A stretch of DNA of 64,000 nucleotides from SZUA-36 sp963753105. GTDB lineage: Bacteria; Pseudomonadota; Gammaproteobacteria; Xanthomonadales; SZUA-36. The stretch covers positions 1,116,001 to 1,180,000 of the forward strand of contig CAVWBD010000001.1 of NCBI GenBank assembly GCA_963753105.1, read 5' to 3'. This document shows, piece after piece, positions 25,040 through 34,672 of this stretch. The position numbers and the translations under genes are program-made. Under the pieces are notes generated by a model. The model searched no databases and was not told where the DNA came from. It saw nothing but the letters and a program-made list of their open reading frames with translations. Each line of letters starts with the position of its first letter. Positions within the stretch are counted from its first letter, which is position 1.

Positions 25040-26410
25040 ATGAACGAATGGCTGGCTCAACTGGATATCAATAGCCTCATGCTGGGATTGCTGGCCGGCC
25101 TGTTGCTGGGTCTGATTGCTGTCATGACCGCGGCGAGGATAGCCAGGCGCAAAGGTGCTGAAGCAGAAGAAGTCCGCCTGCTGCCACTCAATGAGGAACT
25201 CGAAGTGCGTCTCGCAGAGCGTGGCGAAGAACTGGCTGACATCCAGCGGACATTGGCAATCGTCGAAACCCGGCTGGAAGAACAGCAACAACACCATCAG
25301 GTTGAGAAAGCTTCACTGGAGGAGGCTGAAAAGCGGCTCACCGAATCCTTTGAACGTCTCGCGGGCAGGGTGTTTGATGAACGTTCAAAACGTTTCACGG
25401 AACTGAGTGAGAAACAACTGTCCGGCTTGCTGAAACCGTTGAGCAAGGACCTTGAATCGTTTCGCACGACGGTCAATGAAACCAGCCGCGAGGATACCCG
25501 CCAGCACGCTGCACTGCAGGAAAAACTGAAGCAGATGGAGCACCTGAACGAGCGTTTGCACAAGGAAGCCCAAAACTTGACCAAGGCGCTGACACGTGAT
25601 GTGAAGGCCCAGGGCAACTGGGGCGAACAGCAACTGGAACGCCTGATGGAACTGGCGGGCCTGGTCAAGGGTGAGCACTACTACACGCAGGTCTCGACCA
25701 CCGGTAAGGATGGTGAGCGCCTGCAGCCAGATTTTGTGCTGAAATTACCCGAAAACCGCAGCATCATCCTCGATTCAAAGGTGTCGCTGACCGCCTGGAC
25801 CCGCTACCAGGCGGAAGAGGACGAGGCGAAACGTGACTTGCTGCTGGCGGAACACGTAGTGTCCATCAAGGCCCATATCGCCGGACTCGGGAAGAAAAAC
25901 TATCCCGGTGCGGAAGAACTCAACGCACTGGATTTTGTATTGATGTTTGTACCGATCGAGTCTGCCCTGATTGCGGCCTTACAATATGACTCGGGTTTAC
26001 CTGAATACGCCTTGCAGCAGCGTATCGCCTTGTTGTCACCGGCCAATTTCCTTGCCACGGTGCGCACCGTTGCCTCGATTTGGCAGGTTCACAAGCAGAA
26101 CACCAATGCCCAGGATATCGCCCGCCGGGCAGGCTTGCTTTACGACAAGTTTGTCGGTTTCACAGAGAACCTGAAAAGTGTTGGCATGCGCCTGGACCAG
26201 GCGCAAAAAGCCTATCATGATGCATACAGTCAGCTGGCTACCGGTGCCGGCAACCTGGTGGGCCAGACCGATAAGTTAAGCAAACTCGGGGCCCGTCACG
26301 CCAAGCAACTGGACGCGGCGCTGGTGGAACGGGCGTCGGAAGATGACTTGGAAGACGACAGCCACCTGCGGCTGGTCGAGTCGGATGACGAGGGGGATGA
26401 GAAGGCCTGA
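25040..26410 (+). CDS. rmuC: DNA recombination protein RmuC homologue
   Basis: A 456-residue protein with an N-terminal membrane segment (LMLGLLAGLLLGLIAVMTAA), a long coiled coil (residues 35-190; ELEVRLAERGEELADIQRTL), and the RmuC nuclease-fold core: QGNWGEQQLERLMELAGLVK, PDFVLKLPENRSIILDSKVS, FVLMFVPIESALIAAL and LLSPANFLATVRTVASIW. E. coli RmuC limits recombination at inverted repeats and is implicated in phage restriction. The start is placed at ATG 25040, because the longer frame from 24977 lies in the insertion element. Confidence 0.93.
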   Translation: MNEWLAQLDINSLMLGLLAGLLLGLIAVMTAARIARRKGAEAEEVRLLPLNEELEVRLAERGEELADIQRTLAIVETRLEEQQQHHQVEKASLEEAEKRLTESFERLAGRVFDERSKRFTELSEKQLSGLLKPLSKDLESFRTTVNETSREDTRQHAALQEKLKQMEHLNERLHKEAQNLTKALTRDVKAQGNWGEQQLERLMELAGLVKGEHYYTQVSTTGKDGERLQPDFVLKLPENRSIILDSKVSLTAWTRYQAEEDEAKRDLLLAEHVVSIKAHIAGLGKKNYPGAEELNALDFVLMFVPIESALIAALQYDSGLPEYALQQRIALLSPANFLATVRTVASIWQVHKQNTNAQDIARRAGLLYDKFVGFTENLKSVGMRLDQAQKAYHDAYSQLATGAGNLVGQTDKLSKLGARHAKQLDAALVERASEDDLEDDSHLRLVESDDEGDEKA

Positions 26411-26479
26411 TTAGTCCTCGCATGCCTTGACCAGCTTCCACCCTCACCCCCTCTGGCGGCGATTTTATCGCCACTGAAA

Positions 26480-27430
26480 CTACAGGCAATAATCATCCAT
26501 GATCAAGGCTTCTTCACCCACTTCTTCAATTAAATTCGTAACTGTTTCGCAGGAAAGATTCTCAACACCCTCGAGGCTGATTAACTCAAGCTCACTGAAT
26601 TTCAGCAGGGGTTCGATGCTTTCAATCGGGTTGTGATCGAGGAATAAACGCCAGACATTCTCCAGGGCAACCAGCGGCTGAATGCTCTTCACTTCGTTGC
26701 CGGAAAGGTCAATGACGTGAAGCTCCGATAAGCCGGAGAGCGGGGATAAATCGCTGATATGGTTGTCACTGAGATATAGATGTTCCAGGTGTTGCAAGCT
26801 GACCAAGGCAGACAGGTCTGAGATTTGGTTGTTGCAAAGGTCAAGTTCTCTGAGCGCCTGGAGCGCTTCGAGCGTGCTGATATCTGATATTTCGTTTTGG
26901 CTCAGATTGAGTACTTGCAGCGCAAGATTTTCTCGTAATGCAGTGGCGTCAACGATCTGGTTTGATGCCAGGTTCAAAACCTCCAGGCGTTGAAACACGC
27001 TGATCGCGCTAATGTCACGGATCATGTTGTGGTCAAGACTCAGGTGCGTGACACTGAAATGGGAAATCCCATCGGGTATTTGCCTGATCTGGTTATCGTC
27101 GAAATTCAAACGATCGAGTTCCTTAAGCACCGTTAGCGGGGAGAGATCGGTGATCGCGTTATGCGCGAGATCCAATTCCCGGACATTGTGGAGATTTTCG
27201 ATGCCTGAGAGGCTGGAAATCTTTCGACTCGCGGGATTAACACAGCGCAATTTCAGTACTTGTCCTGCGTTAGCCCATCCGTTCTTTTCGGCTTCTTTTA
27301 CAACGCAGTTCCGGAGAGCGGTATCTTCAAATACCAGATCTTCTACATTGGTGTAACCAACATCTGGCGAACAAGCCACCAACAGGAGGCAGGAAATCAG
27401 CGAGCTGATAACTAAGTAGGAAGTTTTCAT
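26480..27430 (-). CDS. Leucine-rich-repeat lipoprotein (internalin-type LRRs)
   Basis: A 316-residue lipoprotein with lipobox LLVAC (Cys20). Residues 40-75 form a cap containing Cys pairs. From about 80 to 290 there are nine or more repeats of about 22 residues, L-xx-L-x-L-xx-N-x-I-x-D-I-S-x-L, for example LQVLNLSQNEISDISTLEAL, LRELDLCNNQISDLSALVSL and LEHLYLSDNHISDLSPLSGL. This is the internalin/SDS22 class. A C-terminal cap with Cys near MDDYCL follows. Base composition is visibly more AT-rich than its neighbours, suggesting acquisition by transfer. Role probably protein binding at the cell envelope; the partner is unknown. Confidence 0.85.
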   Translation of the reverse strand: MKTSYLVISSLISCLLLVACSPDVGYTNVEDLVFEDTALRNCVVKEAEKNGWANAGQVLKLRCVNPASRKISSLSGIENLHNVRELDLAHNAITDLSPLTVLKELDRLNFDDNQIRQIPDGISHFSVTHLSLDHNMIRDISAISVFQRLEVLNLASNQIVDATALRENLALQVLNLSQNEISDISTLEALQALRELDLCNNQISDLSALVSLQHLEHLYLSDNHISDLSPLSGLSELHVIDLSGNEVKSIQPLVALENVWRLFLDHNPIESIEPLLKFSELELISLEGVENLSCETVTNLIEEVGEEALIMDDYCL

Positions 27431-27526
27431 ACTGGATTGTTTCCTTGTTTTTCTTGGATATATAAATGAACAGTCGTCATTTTTGAAAATTACGTGAACC
27501 TTGAATGATTTGACATTTGGACGATG

Positions 27527-28978
27527 TTAGAAATTCCAGAACTCCGGTATCAGCAGAATCAACACCGTGTAGATCTCAAGACGGCCAAGCAGCATCGCGA
27601 AGGAGAGAATAACCTTGGCCGGGTCATTCAGGGACGCATAGTTCAGACCGGCTTCACCCAGGGCGGGGCCCATGTTGGCTATACAGGCGACCACGGCTGA
27701 ATACGCTGTAACCATGTCGAGCCCGGTTGCAGTAAGCATCATGGTCATGACCGCGAAGCTGGCTATAAAAAGCAAGAAAAACCCCCAAACAGCCGCCATC
27801 AGTTCTGGGGTAACGCTCTGCCTTCCGTATTTGATCGGCAAAGCAGCGTTTGGGTGAATCAGAACACGCAGTTCCCGCAATGCCTGGCGATGTAACAAAA
27901 TGACGCGTATGACCTTCATGCCACCCGCTGTGCTACCGGCACAACCACCAATGAATGCAACGAATATAAGCAATAGTGGCACAAAACTTGGCCAGGTATA
28001 AAAAGGGTCAGTGGTAAAACCGGTCGTCGACATCACGGATACAACATGGAAAGCACCGTGACGTAATGAAGCCGCCAGGCTGTCAAAGGTGTTTGTCAGG
28101 TAGAGTGCGAACGTGGCCAAAATAATAAACACAAGCAGCAACAGGGCGTAGACCTTGAGTTCGTTATCCTTGAAATAGTATTGGAGACTGGCTTTCTTCC
28201 AGGCCAGGTAGTGCAGGCTGAAATTGATGCCGGCTACGAACATGAAAAACAGCGCTATGGCTTCCAGTTCAGGGTTGTTCCAGTACGCAAAACTTTCGTT
28301 ATGGGTGGAAAAACCGCCGGTGGCTACTGTGCTGAATCCATGCCCAACGGCATCAAACAGGTCCATGCCACCCATTTCATAAGCAATAATGCACAGGGCG
28401 GTGATACCGAGATAAATCAGCCACAGGGCTTTTGCGGTCTCGGTAATGCGTGGTGTGAGCTTGGAATCTTTTACGGGGCCGGGAATTTCCGCCCGGTACA
28501 ATTGCATGCCGCCGATACGCAGCATCGGCAGGATGGCCACCGCCAGCACGATGATGCCCATGCCCCCCAGCCACTGCGTCTCCATGCGGTAAAAAAGGAT
28601 CGCGCGCGGCAATGCGTCAACATTGTTGATGATGGTTGCACCCGTGGTGGTGAAACCCGATGCGGACTCGAACACTGCATCCAAAAAGGATATATCAGGC
28701 GAACTCAACAAAACGAAAGGTAAGGCCCCCACCAAAATCACCGCCAACCAGCTACAGGTGACAACCAGGAACCCGTCACGCAAGCGCAACTCCCGCTTCT
28801 CATGCCTGACGGGCAGGTAAACCAGCAGACCCAATAACAGGAATATGCCCGCACTGTCGAGGAAAAGCTGGAAAGTGCCGTCGTCGTAATAAAGCGACAC
28901 GAGCACAGGAGGCAACATCATCAAGCTTGAAGCGATGAGAAGAAAACCGATTACTTTTTGTATACCTGCGAATCTCAT
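27527..28978 (-). CDS. trkH: Trk-type potassium uptake protein, pore subunit
   Basis: A 483-residue integral membrane protein, the usual TrkH length. The four pore-loop glycines are visible in SASGFTTTGATII, STVATGGFSTH, VSVMSTTGFTTDP and VACIANMGPAL. The linker GGCAGSTAGGMKVIR is the intramembrane gating loop of TrkH. It needs the cytoplasmic NAD-binding partner TrkA, which is not in this window. Monocistronic-looking, between the LRR lipoprotein and prmC. Confidence 0.96.
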   Translation of the reverse strand: MRFAGIQKVIGFLLIASSLMMLPPVLVSLYYDDGTFQLFLDSAGIFLLLGLLVYLPVRHEKRELRLRDGFLVVTCSWLAVILVGALPFVLLSSPDISFLDAVFESASGFTTTGATIINNVDALPRAILFYRMETQWLGGMGIIVLAVAILPMLRIGGMQLYRAEIPGPVKDSKLTPRITETAKALWLIYLGITALCIIAYEMGGMDLFDAVGHGFSTVATGGFSTHNESFAYWNNPELEAIALFFMFVAGINFSLHYLAWKKASLQYYFKDNELKVYALLLLVFIILATFALYLTNTFDSLAASLRHGAFHVVSVMSTTGFTTDPFYTWPSFVPLLLIFVAFIGGCAGSTAGGMKVIRVILLHRQALRELRVLIHPNAALPIKYGRQSVTPELMAAVWGFFLLFIASFAVMTMMLTATGLDMVTAYSAVVACIANMGPALGEAGLNYASLNDPAKVILSFAMLLGRLEIYTVLILLIPEFWNF

Positions 28979-29164
28979 TCCGGTCCTATATTATGAGTGT
29001 CGCACCCGCTTGAAAATGGTGTTGTGTTACGTTCCATGATTGCAGGTGAGGTAAATCGCAGTGACTTGTCACGCCGAAAGCGTGTTGATTTTATGCCTAC
29101 AGTTCTGCATTTGATACAGCGCTTTTCCGATTAAATGACCTGAGTCAATTGATTGCGGCGGAAT

Positions 29165-30009
29165 TCAGCCCTTCGCACCTACCGTGACCCGTTCATGGCC
29201 TTGCAGGTCCTCGAGCTGTGGTGACATCCTCGAATCCGCCATCGCGCAGGATTTGCCGGCACGCCGGACCCTGTTCCCAGCCATGTTCGAACATCAGCCA
29301 GCCACCGCTGGGTGAGCAGGGGTTGTGAGCCGCGGGCAATTTCCTTTATTGCAGCCAGTCCGTCGGCGCCGGGGGTTAGCGCTACCAGTGGCTCGAAACG
29401 CAGATCACCGCGTTCCAGGTGCGGGTCGTCGTCATCGACATAGGGTGGATTGCTGACGATCAATTCAAACGTACCACTCCAACGGTGTCGGCCCAGGAAC
29501 CGCAGTGGAAACGGATGTGGGCAAAGCCGTGCCTCGCCGCGTTACCGCGTGCGACTTCGAGCGCGGCTTTCGCTGATATCGGTGGCGTGAATTTCACAAC
29601 GCCTCCGCTCTGAGGCCAGCGCCAATGCGATGGCGCCGCTGCCGGTGCCGAGATCGGCAATACGCCAGGCGGCCCCTGGCGGGATTTTTGCCAGTGCCGT
29701 TTCGACCAGTAACTCTGTTTCGGGACGAGGAATGAGTACTGCCGGGCTGACCTCGAGTTGCAGCGACCAGAATTCACAGGTGCCGGTCAAATAGGCAACA
29801 GGTTGCCCATGTGCACGTTGTTTGACCAGACGCCTGAAAGCCACTATGCGCTGGTGGGGTGGTTCCAGTTCTGGGTTGGCGTATAGAAATGACCGCGTAG
29901 TTTCGAGAACAGAGGCCAGCAGCACTTCCGCGTCAATGCCGGCTGACGGGCTGTCAGCCAGTTTTTGCCGGGCATCTGCCAGCAGGTTCTTGATGTTCTG
30001 TGACGTCAA
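29165..30009 (-). CDS. prmC: Release factor glutamine methyltransferase, frameshifted
   Basis: Methylates the GGQ glutamine of release factors 1 and 2. The N-terminal helical domain begins TSQNIKNLLADARQKLADSP. The SAM-binding text is VLIPRPETELLVETALAKIP with DLGTGSGAIALALASE; after frame changes near 29555 and 29465 come VARGNAARHGFAHIRFHCGS and the catalytic NPPY motif (IVSNPPYVDDDDPHL). Further shifts near 29300 and 29210 lead to the family ending GHERVTVGAKG at 29165. It is unusual to find prmC outside the prfA operon. Its N-terminus overlaps the RND pump gene by 56 nt. Confidence 0.9.
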
Positions 30010-33000
30010 CTGCTCTCTGAACGCTGCGTTGTTCCCGCATCAGCTGGTGGGGGACTGCTTGAACCGTTCGCGGTGTGGCGTGCGACCACGCCTCTTTCCA
30101 CCACTGCTTGAAATCATCCAGTATCAGGTACAGCGACGGGATCAGGAACAGCGTGATCACCGTTGCAAACAGGATACCGAAAGCCAGCGATGCGGCCATC
30201 GGCACGACCAGTTGTGCCTGCAGGCTGGTTTCGAAGATGGCGATGGGCATCAGGCCGAGGAAAGTGGTCAGCGAGGTCAGCAGAATGGCCCGGAAACGTG
30301 ACCTTGCAGCGTCTTTCACGGCCTTTTCAAGCGGTATGCCCGCTTCGCGTCCACGGTTGACGAAATCCACCAGGATCAGGCTGTCATTCACCACCACGCC
30401 CGACAGCGCGATAATGCCGAAATAGCTGGTCATGCTGACCGGGATACCCAGGATCAGGTGACCGGCCAGCGCGCCGATGGTGCCGAATGGTATCACCGAC
30501 ATGATGATCAACGGCTGTGCGTAGGAGCGCAGCGGTATGGCCATCAGCGCGTAGATCAGAAACAGGGCGAACAATCCGCCACGCACCAGGTCTTCTTGTA
30601 TATCGATCTGCTGCTGGCTGGAACCACTGAGCTTGGAGCGCACACCTGGGAATTGCGCCAACACCTGTGGCAGTTCACGACTCATGATGTCGTTTTGAAT
30701 CTTTGTTGGCTCGTATTTCTCTTTGTCCACCTCGGCCGATACGCGCACCGCCCGTTCCCGGTCAAAACGGCGAATAAAGGCCGGGCTCTGTTTCAGTTCA
30801 ACCTCGGCCACTGAATGGAATGGTACCCGCCCACCATCCGCGGTGCGGATTTTCATATTGTCCAGGTAGCCAACCGAATCACGCTCCTCGCGTGGAAAGC
30901 GCACCATGACCTTGACCTCATCCTGCCCGCGCTGGATACGCTGGACCTCGGCGCCATAAAAGCCTGCACGAACCTGGCTGGCGAGGTCCGCCAGCGTGAT
31001 ACCCAAAGCCTCAGCCTGTGGTTTCAGGTTCAATTTGATTTCCGGCCGGCCGTGTTCATAGGAATTGCGGATATCAAACAGGCCTTCATAGGTGTTCATC
31101 CTGCGCACCAGTTCCTGCGAAGCGCGTCCGACCTGGTCGATGTTTGCACCAATCAATTGCAGAGAGATCGCCGCACCTGCACCGTGGTTGACGGCGGAGG
31201 AATACGCCAATTGCTTGACACCCGGCAGTTCCCCAACCTTTTCACGCCAACGCCGCAACACCTCGGTGCCTGATAGAACCGCATCGTCGTCCTTGACCAG
31301 TTCGGTGATGACCTGGCCCCTGATTTCGCCCTGCGAGAATGACAATACGCTGGAAACCACGGCCCCGGATTCCACGCCCTGTTCCGCGCTGACCTCGGCA
31401 TCGACCGCCCACAAGCCGTCCTGTATCTGTTGCAGGGCCTCGTGGGTACGCGATGCCGGTGTGCCTTCGTTCATCAATAACTCGACCTCCAGAAAATCGG
31501 CAGTGATATCCGGAAAAAACACCGAGCGCAGGATACCGCCGGCGATCAGCCCGACGGACAGGATCAGCATCGAGATAAATACCGAGAATGTCAGGTAACG
31601 GCGTTTGAGGCATTTAGCCAGGAACGGGGAGTAGTACCTGTCGATGACGGTATGCAGGCCTTCACTGAAAAAGCGCTGGAAAATAACAAACCTGTTGTGT
31701 GTGTCCTTCTCGTATTGCTTGACTTTCATGTGGGCCAGGTGGGCCGGCAAAATCAGCTTGGATTCGACGATCGAAAAAACCAGGCACAATGTGACGACCC
31801 AACCGATGGAGGCAAAAAACTTGCCCATCACACCGGAGATCATCAGCACCGGGATGAAAGCCGCGATGGTGGTCAGAACACCAAAGGTCGCGGGCATGGC
31901 CACGCGGAATACCCCTTCGAGAATATTGTCCACCGAATGACCCTTGGCGCGTATATTGGTGTACGCGCTCTCACCGATGACGATGGCGTCATCGACCACG
32001 ATACCCAGCACCAGTATGAAACCGAACAGGCTGATCAGGTTGACGGTGATATCCAGCGTGGGCATTACAAAAAAGGTGCCGAGGAAGGCCACGGGCAGGC
32101 CGACCATGACCCAGAACGCCAGTTTCAGTCGCAAAAACAGCGCCAGTGACAGGAACACCAGCACCGCACCGATGACCAGGTTCTTGATCATCATGTCGAG
32201 ACGGCCCTGCAGGTAATAGGTCACATCCGCCCAGGACTGCACGTTTACACCTGAAGGCATGGAGGCCTGTTTTAACTCGATAAAGTCTCGCACGGTCTGC
32301 GACATTTCCAATTCACTTTGGGTCCCGACCGACAACACCTGGATGGTGAAAGCCGGTTTGCCGTTGAACTCGGAAAAACGCCCGGTCTCGGCAAAGTCAT
32401 CCCTGATGGTTGCAATATCCTTCAGCAGTATGCGTGAACCATCGGGGTTGGTGCGTACCAGGATGTCCTCGAAATCCAGCCCGGTGTATGCCTGCCCCTT
32501 GGTGCGCAACTGGATATCACCCGAGTCCGAGCGGATCGTACCGGCCGGCAGGTCCAGTGATCCACGGCGTATCGCGGTGGCCACTTCAGCCAGCGTCATG
32601 CCATATTGCTCAAGCGTGAATTCGCTGATCTCGATACTGATCTCGTAAGGCCTCGAACCCAGCAATTCAGCGCGTGTTATACCCGGCAGGGTGACGATTT
32701 CATTTCTGATCTGTTTTGTGTATTCCTTCAGCGTACGCTCGTCGACATCACCGTACACCGAGATCAGGTTGACCTGCTGCTGAAAACGGGTGCGTGAAAC
32801 AATCGGTTTTTCGGTGTTCTCCGGAAAGGTCGAAATGGAGTCGACCCGGCTCTTGATCTCATTCATTACCTCCAGCACGTCATAACCGGTGCTGACTTCG
32901 ACCTGCACCGTGCCGCTGTTACGGCGGCCGGTGGAAATGATCTCATGGATACCTTCGATATCCTGGATGGATTCCTCGATCTTGACCAGTACGCCTTCTT

Positions 33001-33202
33001 CCACGTCCTCCGGGCTGGCGCCCAAAAACGGCATGGTGACCGTGACAAAATTGGTTTCGATCTGTGGCTGCGCTTCTTTCTTGATGGTAAAGACCGAATA
33101 CATGCCGCCCACCAGCAGGATAGCCATCAACAGGTTGGCGGCAACCGCGTTCCTGGCAAACCATTCGATGACGGCGTAATACCAGCCGTGCTGGGTTTTC
33201 AT
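29954..33202 (-). CDS. RND efflux pump, inner-membrane subunit (HAE-1 type)
   Basis: A 1082-residue proton-driven pump with twelve membrane segments and two large periplasmic loops. N-terminal text is VIEWFARNAVAANLLMAILL. The proton-relay region shows LVLGIVVDDAIVIGESAYTN on TM4. The second half has ITADFLEVELLMNEGTPASR and FGIIALSGVVVNDSLILVDF. The form with MKTQHGWYYAVIEWF and an HlyD-like partner matches the broad AcrB/MdtB-related group of uncertain substrate. Its start overlaps the adaptor by 4 nt. The last 18 codons overlap prmC, so the extreme C-terminus may be extended. Confidence 0.93.
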   Translation of the reverse strand: MKTQHGWYYAVIEWFARNAVAANLLMAILLVGGMYSVFTIKKEAQPQIETNFVTVTMPFLGASPEDVEEGVLVKIEESIQDIEGIHEIISTGRRNSGTVQVEVSTGYDVLEVMNEIKSRVDSISTFPENTEKPIVSRTRFQQQVNLISVYGDVDERTLKEYTKQIRNEIVTLPGITRAELLGSRPYEISIEISEFTLEQYGMTLAEVATAIRRGSLDLPAGTIRSDSGDIQLRTKGQAYTGLDFEDILVRTNPDGSRILLKDIATIRDDFAETGRFSEFNGKPAFTIQVLSVGTQSELEMSQTVRDFIELKQASMPSGVNVQSWADVTYYLQGRLDMMIKNLVIGAVLVFLSLALFLRLKLAFWVMVGLPVAFLGTFFVMPTLDITVNLISLFGFILVLGIVVDDAIVIGESAYTNIRAKGHSVDNILEGVFRVAMPATFGVLTTIAAFIPVLMISGVMGKFFASIGWVVTLCLVFSIVESKLILPAHLAHMKVKQYEKDTHNRFVIFQRFFSEGLHTVIDRYYSPFLAKCLKRRYLTFSVFISMLILSVGLIAGGILRSVFFPDITADFLEVELLMNEGTPASRTHEALQQIQDGLWAVDAEVSAEQGVESGAVVSSVLSFSQGEIRGQVITELVKDDDAVLSGTEVLRRWREKVGELPGVKQLAYSSAVNHGAGAAISLQLIGANIDQVGRASQELVRRMNTYEGLFDIRNSYEHGRPEIKLNLKPQAEALGITLADLASQVRAGFYGAEVQRIQRGQDEVKVMVRFPREERDSVGYLDNMKIRTADGGRVPFHSVAEVELKQSPAFIRRFDRERAVRVSAEVDKEKYEPTKIQNDIMSRELPQVLAQFPGVRSKLSGSSQQQIDIQEDLVRGGLFALFLIYALMAIPLRSYAQPLIIMSVIPFGTIGALAGHLILGIPVSMTSYFGIIALSGVVVNDSLILVDFVNRGREAGIPLEKAVKDAARSRFRAILLTSLTTFLGLMPIAIFETSLQAQLVVPMAASLAFGILFATVITLFLIPSLYLILDDFKQWWKEAWSHATPRTVQAVPHQLMREQRSVQRAVDVTEHQEPAGRCPAKTG

Positions 33203-34413
33203 GGCTCATTCTCCTGGTCTGAGCCGTTCGAGTCTGCACGTTGTGTATTCCTTACAGCCAGCTTGGTTCCGGGTACCGGGGCATCCAGCGTGGTGGTGAC
33301 CACCCGTGTGCCGCCGGCGATGCCTTTGCTCAGATAAACCTTTTTGGGTTCGGCGCGCAAAACTTCGACTGCTAGAATTTCAAGCTCGTCGTCTGCGTTT
33401 GCCACCGGGATCGTGTTGTCAGGCCGCAGCACATAACGTGGCAATACCACCACGTTTTCAGCCCGCACACCCTGGATTTCCGCGTTGACAAAGGTGCCGA
33501 TTTTCAACTCGCCTTGCTGACTTTTACCCAGCACGCCATAAGGGTCTGTTACCTGTGCAACGGCGTAAATGACCCGGCTGACCTCATCTACCACGCCCTC
33601 GGTGCGGATGATCCGGGCTTGCCAGTAAAGGGTTTTCCCGGCGTGTTCCGCACTCAGTGTCACGGGCGGATATGGCTTGTTTTCGGTGCGTGCCTCCGTT
33701 TCGGAAGGCAGGTCGAGGTAGCTCAGGTCCTTGTGGGTCAGCGGCAGGCGGATTTCGGCGGTGTCGATGGCAAAGGTGACACCGAGCCGGGTGCCGGGTG
33801 TGACGTATTGGCCGATATCTACCAGCTTTTGCCGCACCAGGCCGTCGTAAGGCACGGTAATCCGGGTACGCTCAAGATCACGGCGGGCTTTTTGCACATC
33901 CGCCTCGGCAGCGCTGACATTGGCTTTGGCGTCTGCCAGTTGCGGTTTGCGCAGGACCAGGTCGGACGGCTGTCCCTGCTTGCCCATGTTCTGCCAGTCC
34001 TTCAGCGCCTGTTGTGAACGGGCGGATTCATCTGCAAGTTTTGCCTGCCGGGATGCCAGGGCGGCTTCCGCGCGTTTCAAACCGGTCTGGTAATCGCTGG
34101 GGTCGATCTGTAGCAGGACATCACCCTTGTGGAAAAATCCCCCTGCGACAAATTCGGGAGTGACGGAAACTATTGTTCCAGATACTTCTGAAACCAGCGT
34201 GGTCTCGGTTCTCGGCCGCACCGTCCCCTGGGAGTTAACTGTGAAATTCAGCGAAATGACTTCGGCTTCAATGGCATCCACCAGTACCGCTTTTTGGGTG
34301 TCTTCTTTGCGGTCGGCCCGCTGTGTGCTTTGAAACATTACCAGCGCAACCACCAACAGGATCGAGCCAATGATCAAAATCAGCGGCAACATTAACTTGA
34401 AAAATTTTTTCAT
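33199..34413 (-). CDS. RND efflux periplasmic adaptor
   Basis: A 404-residue membrane-fusion protein anchored by an N-terminal transmembrane segment (LMLPLILIIGSILLVVALVM). The lipoyl half reads FTVNSQGTVRPRTETTLVSE with GGFFHKGDVLLQIDPSDYQT. An alpha-hairpin of about 80 residues is followed by the second lipoyl half ERTRITVPYDGLVRQKLVDI. Beta-barrel and membrane-proximal domains follow (GTFVNAEIQGVRAENVVVLP). It is first in the operon and overlaps the pump gene by 4 nt. No outer-membrane channel gene is adjacent, so a TolC-like partner must come from elsewhere. Confidence 0.92.
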   Translation of the reverse strand: MKKFFKLMLPLILIIGSILLVVALVMFQSTQRADRKEDTQKAVLVDAIEAEVISLNFTVNSQGTVRPRTETTLVSEVSGTIVSVTPEFVAGGFFHKGDVLLQIDPSDYQTGLKRAEAALASRQAKLADESARSQQALKDWQNMGKQGQPSDLVLRKPQLADAKANVSAAEADVQKARRDLERTRITVPYDGLVRQKLVDIGQYVTPGTRLGVTFAIDTAEIRLPLTHKDLSYLDLPSETEARTENKPYPPVTLSAEHAGKTLYWQARIIRTEGVVDEVSRVIYAVAQVTDPYGVLGKSQQGELKIGTFVNAEIQGVRAENVVVLPRYVLRPDNTIPVANADDELEILAVEVLRAEPKKVYLSKGIAGGTRVVTTTLDAPVPGTKLAVRNTQRADSNGSDQENEP

Positions 34414-34672
34414 TCCCTAAAAACTCCGGTGGATTCCCTGGGAGACAGCATGGCGGACAATGATAACGGATTATCCACTCTGGATTATCTACCGTATAAC
34501 CACATTAGTCACGGGACATAAGTTGGGGTTCCATAACAACAGGAATAAGCGTTGGGTGGTGGATCGAAGCGTGCGAGCCGGGTGTTTCACCTCAGTATTG
34601 TGCTTGACGGTACAATGAGTTTCTTTCACGCTTGATCGCAAAATCAATCAGGGACCAATCACGGTAATCAAA
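34414..34672. other. Divergent spacer between RND adaptor and map
   Basis: 259 nt with no gene. Promoters for both directions should lie here. On the plus strand TACAAT at about 34609 is a plausible -10, but no good -35 pairs with it. No repeats are noted. Confidence 0.35.
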
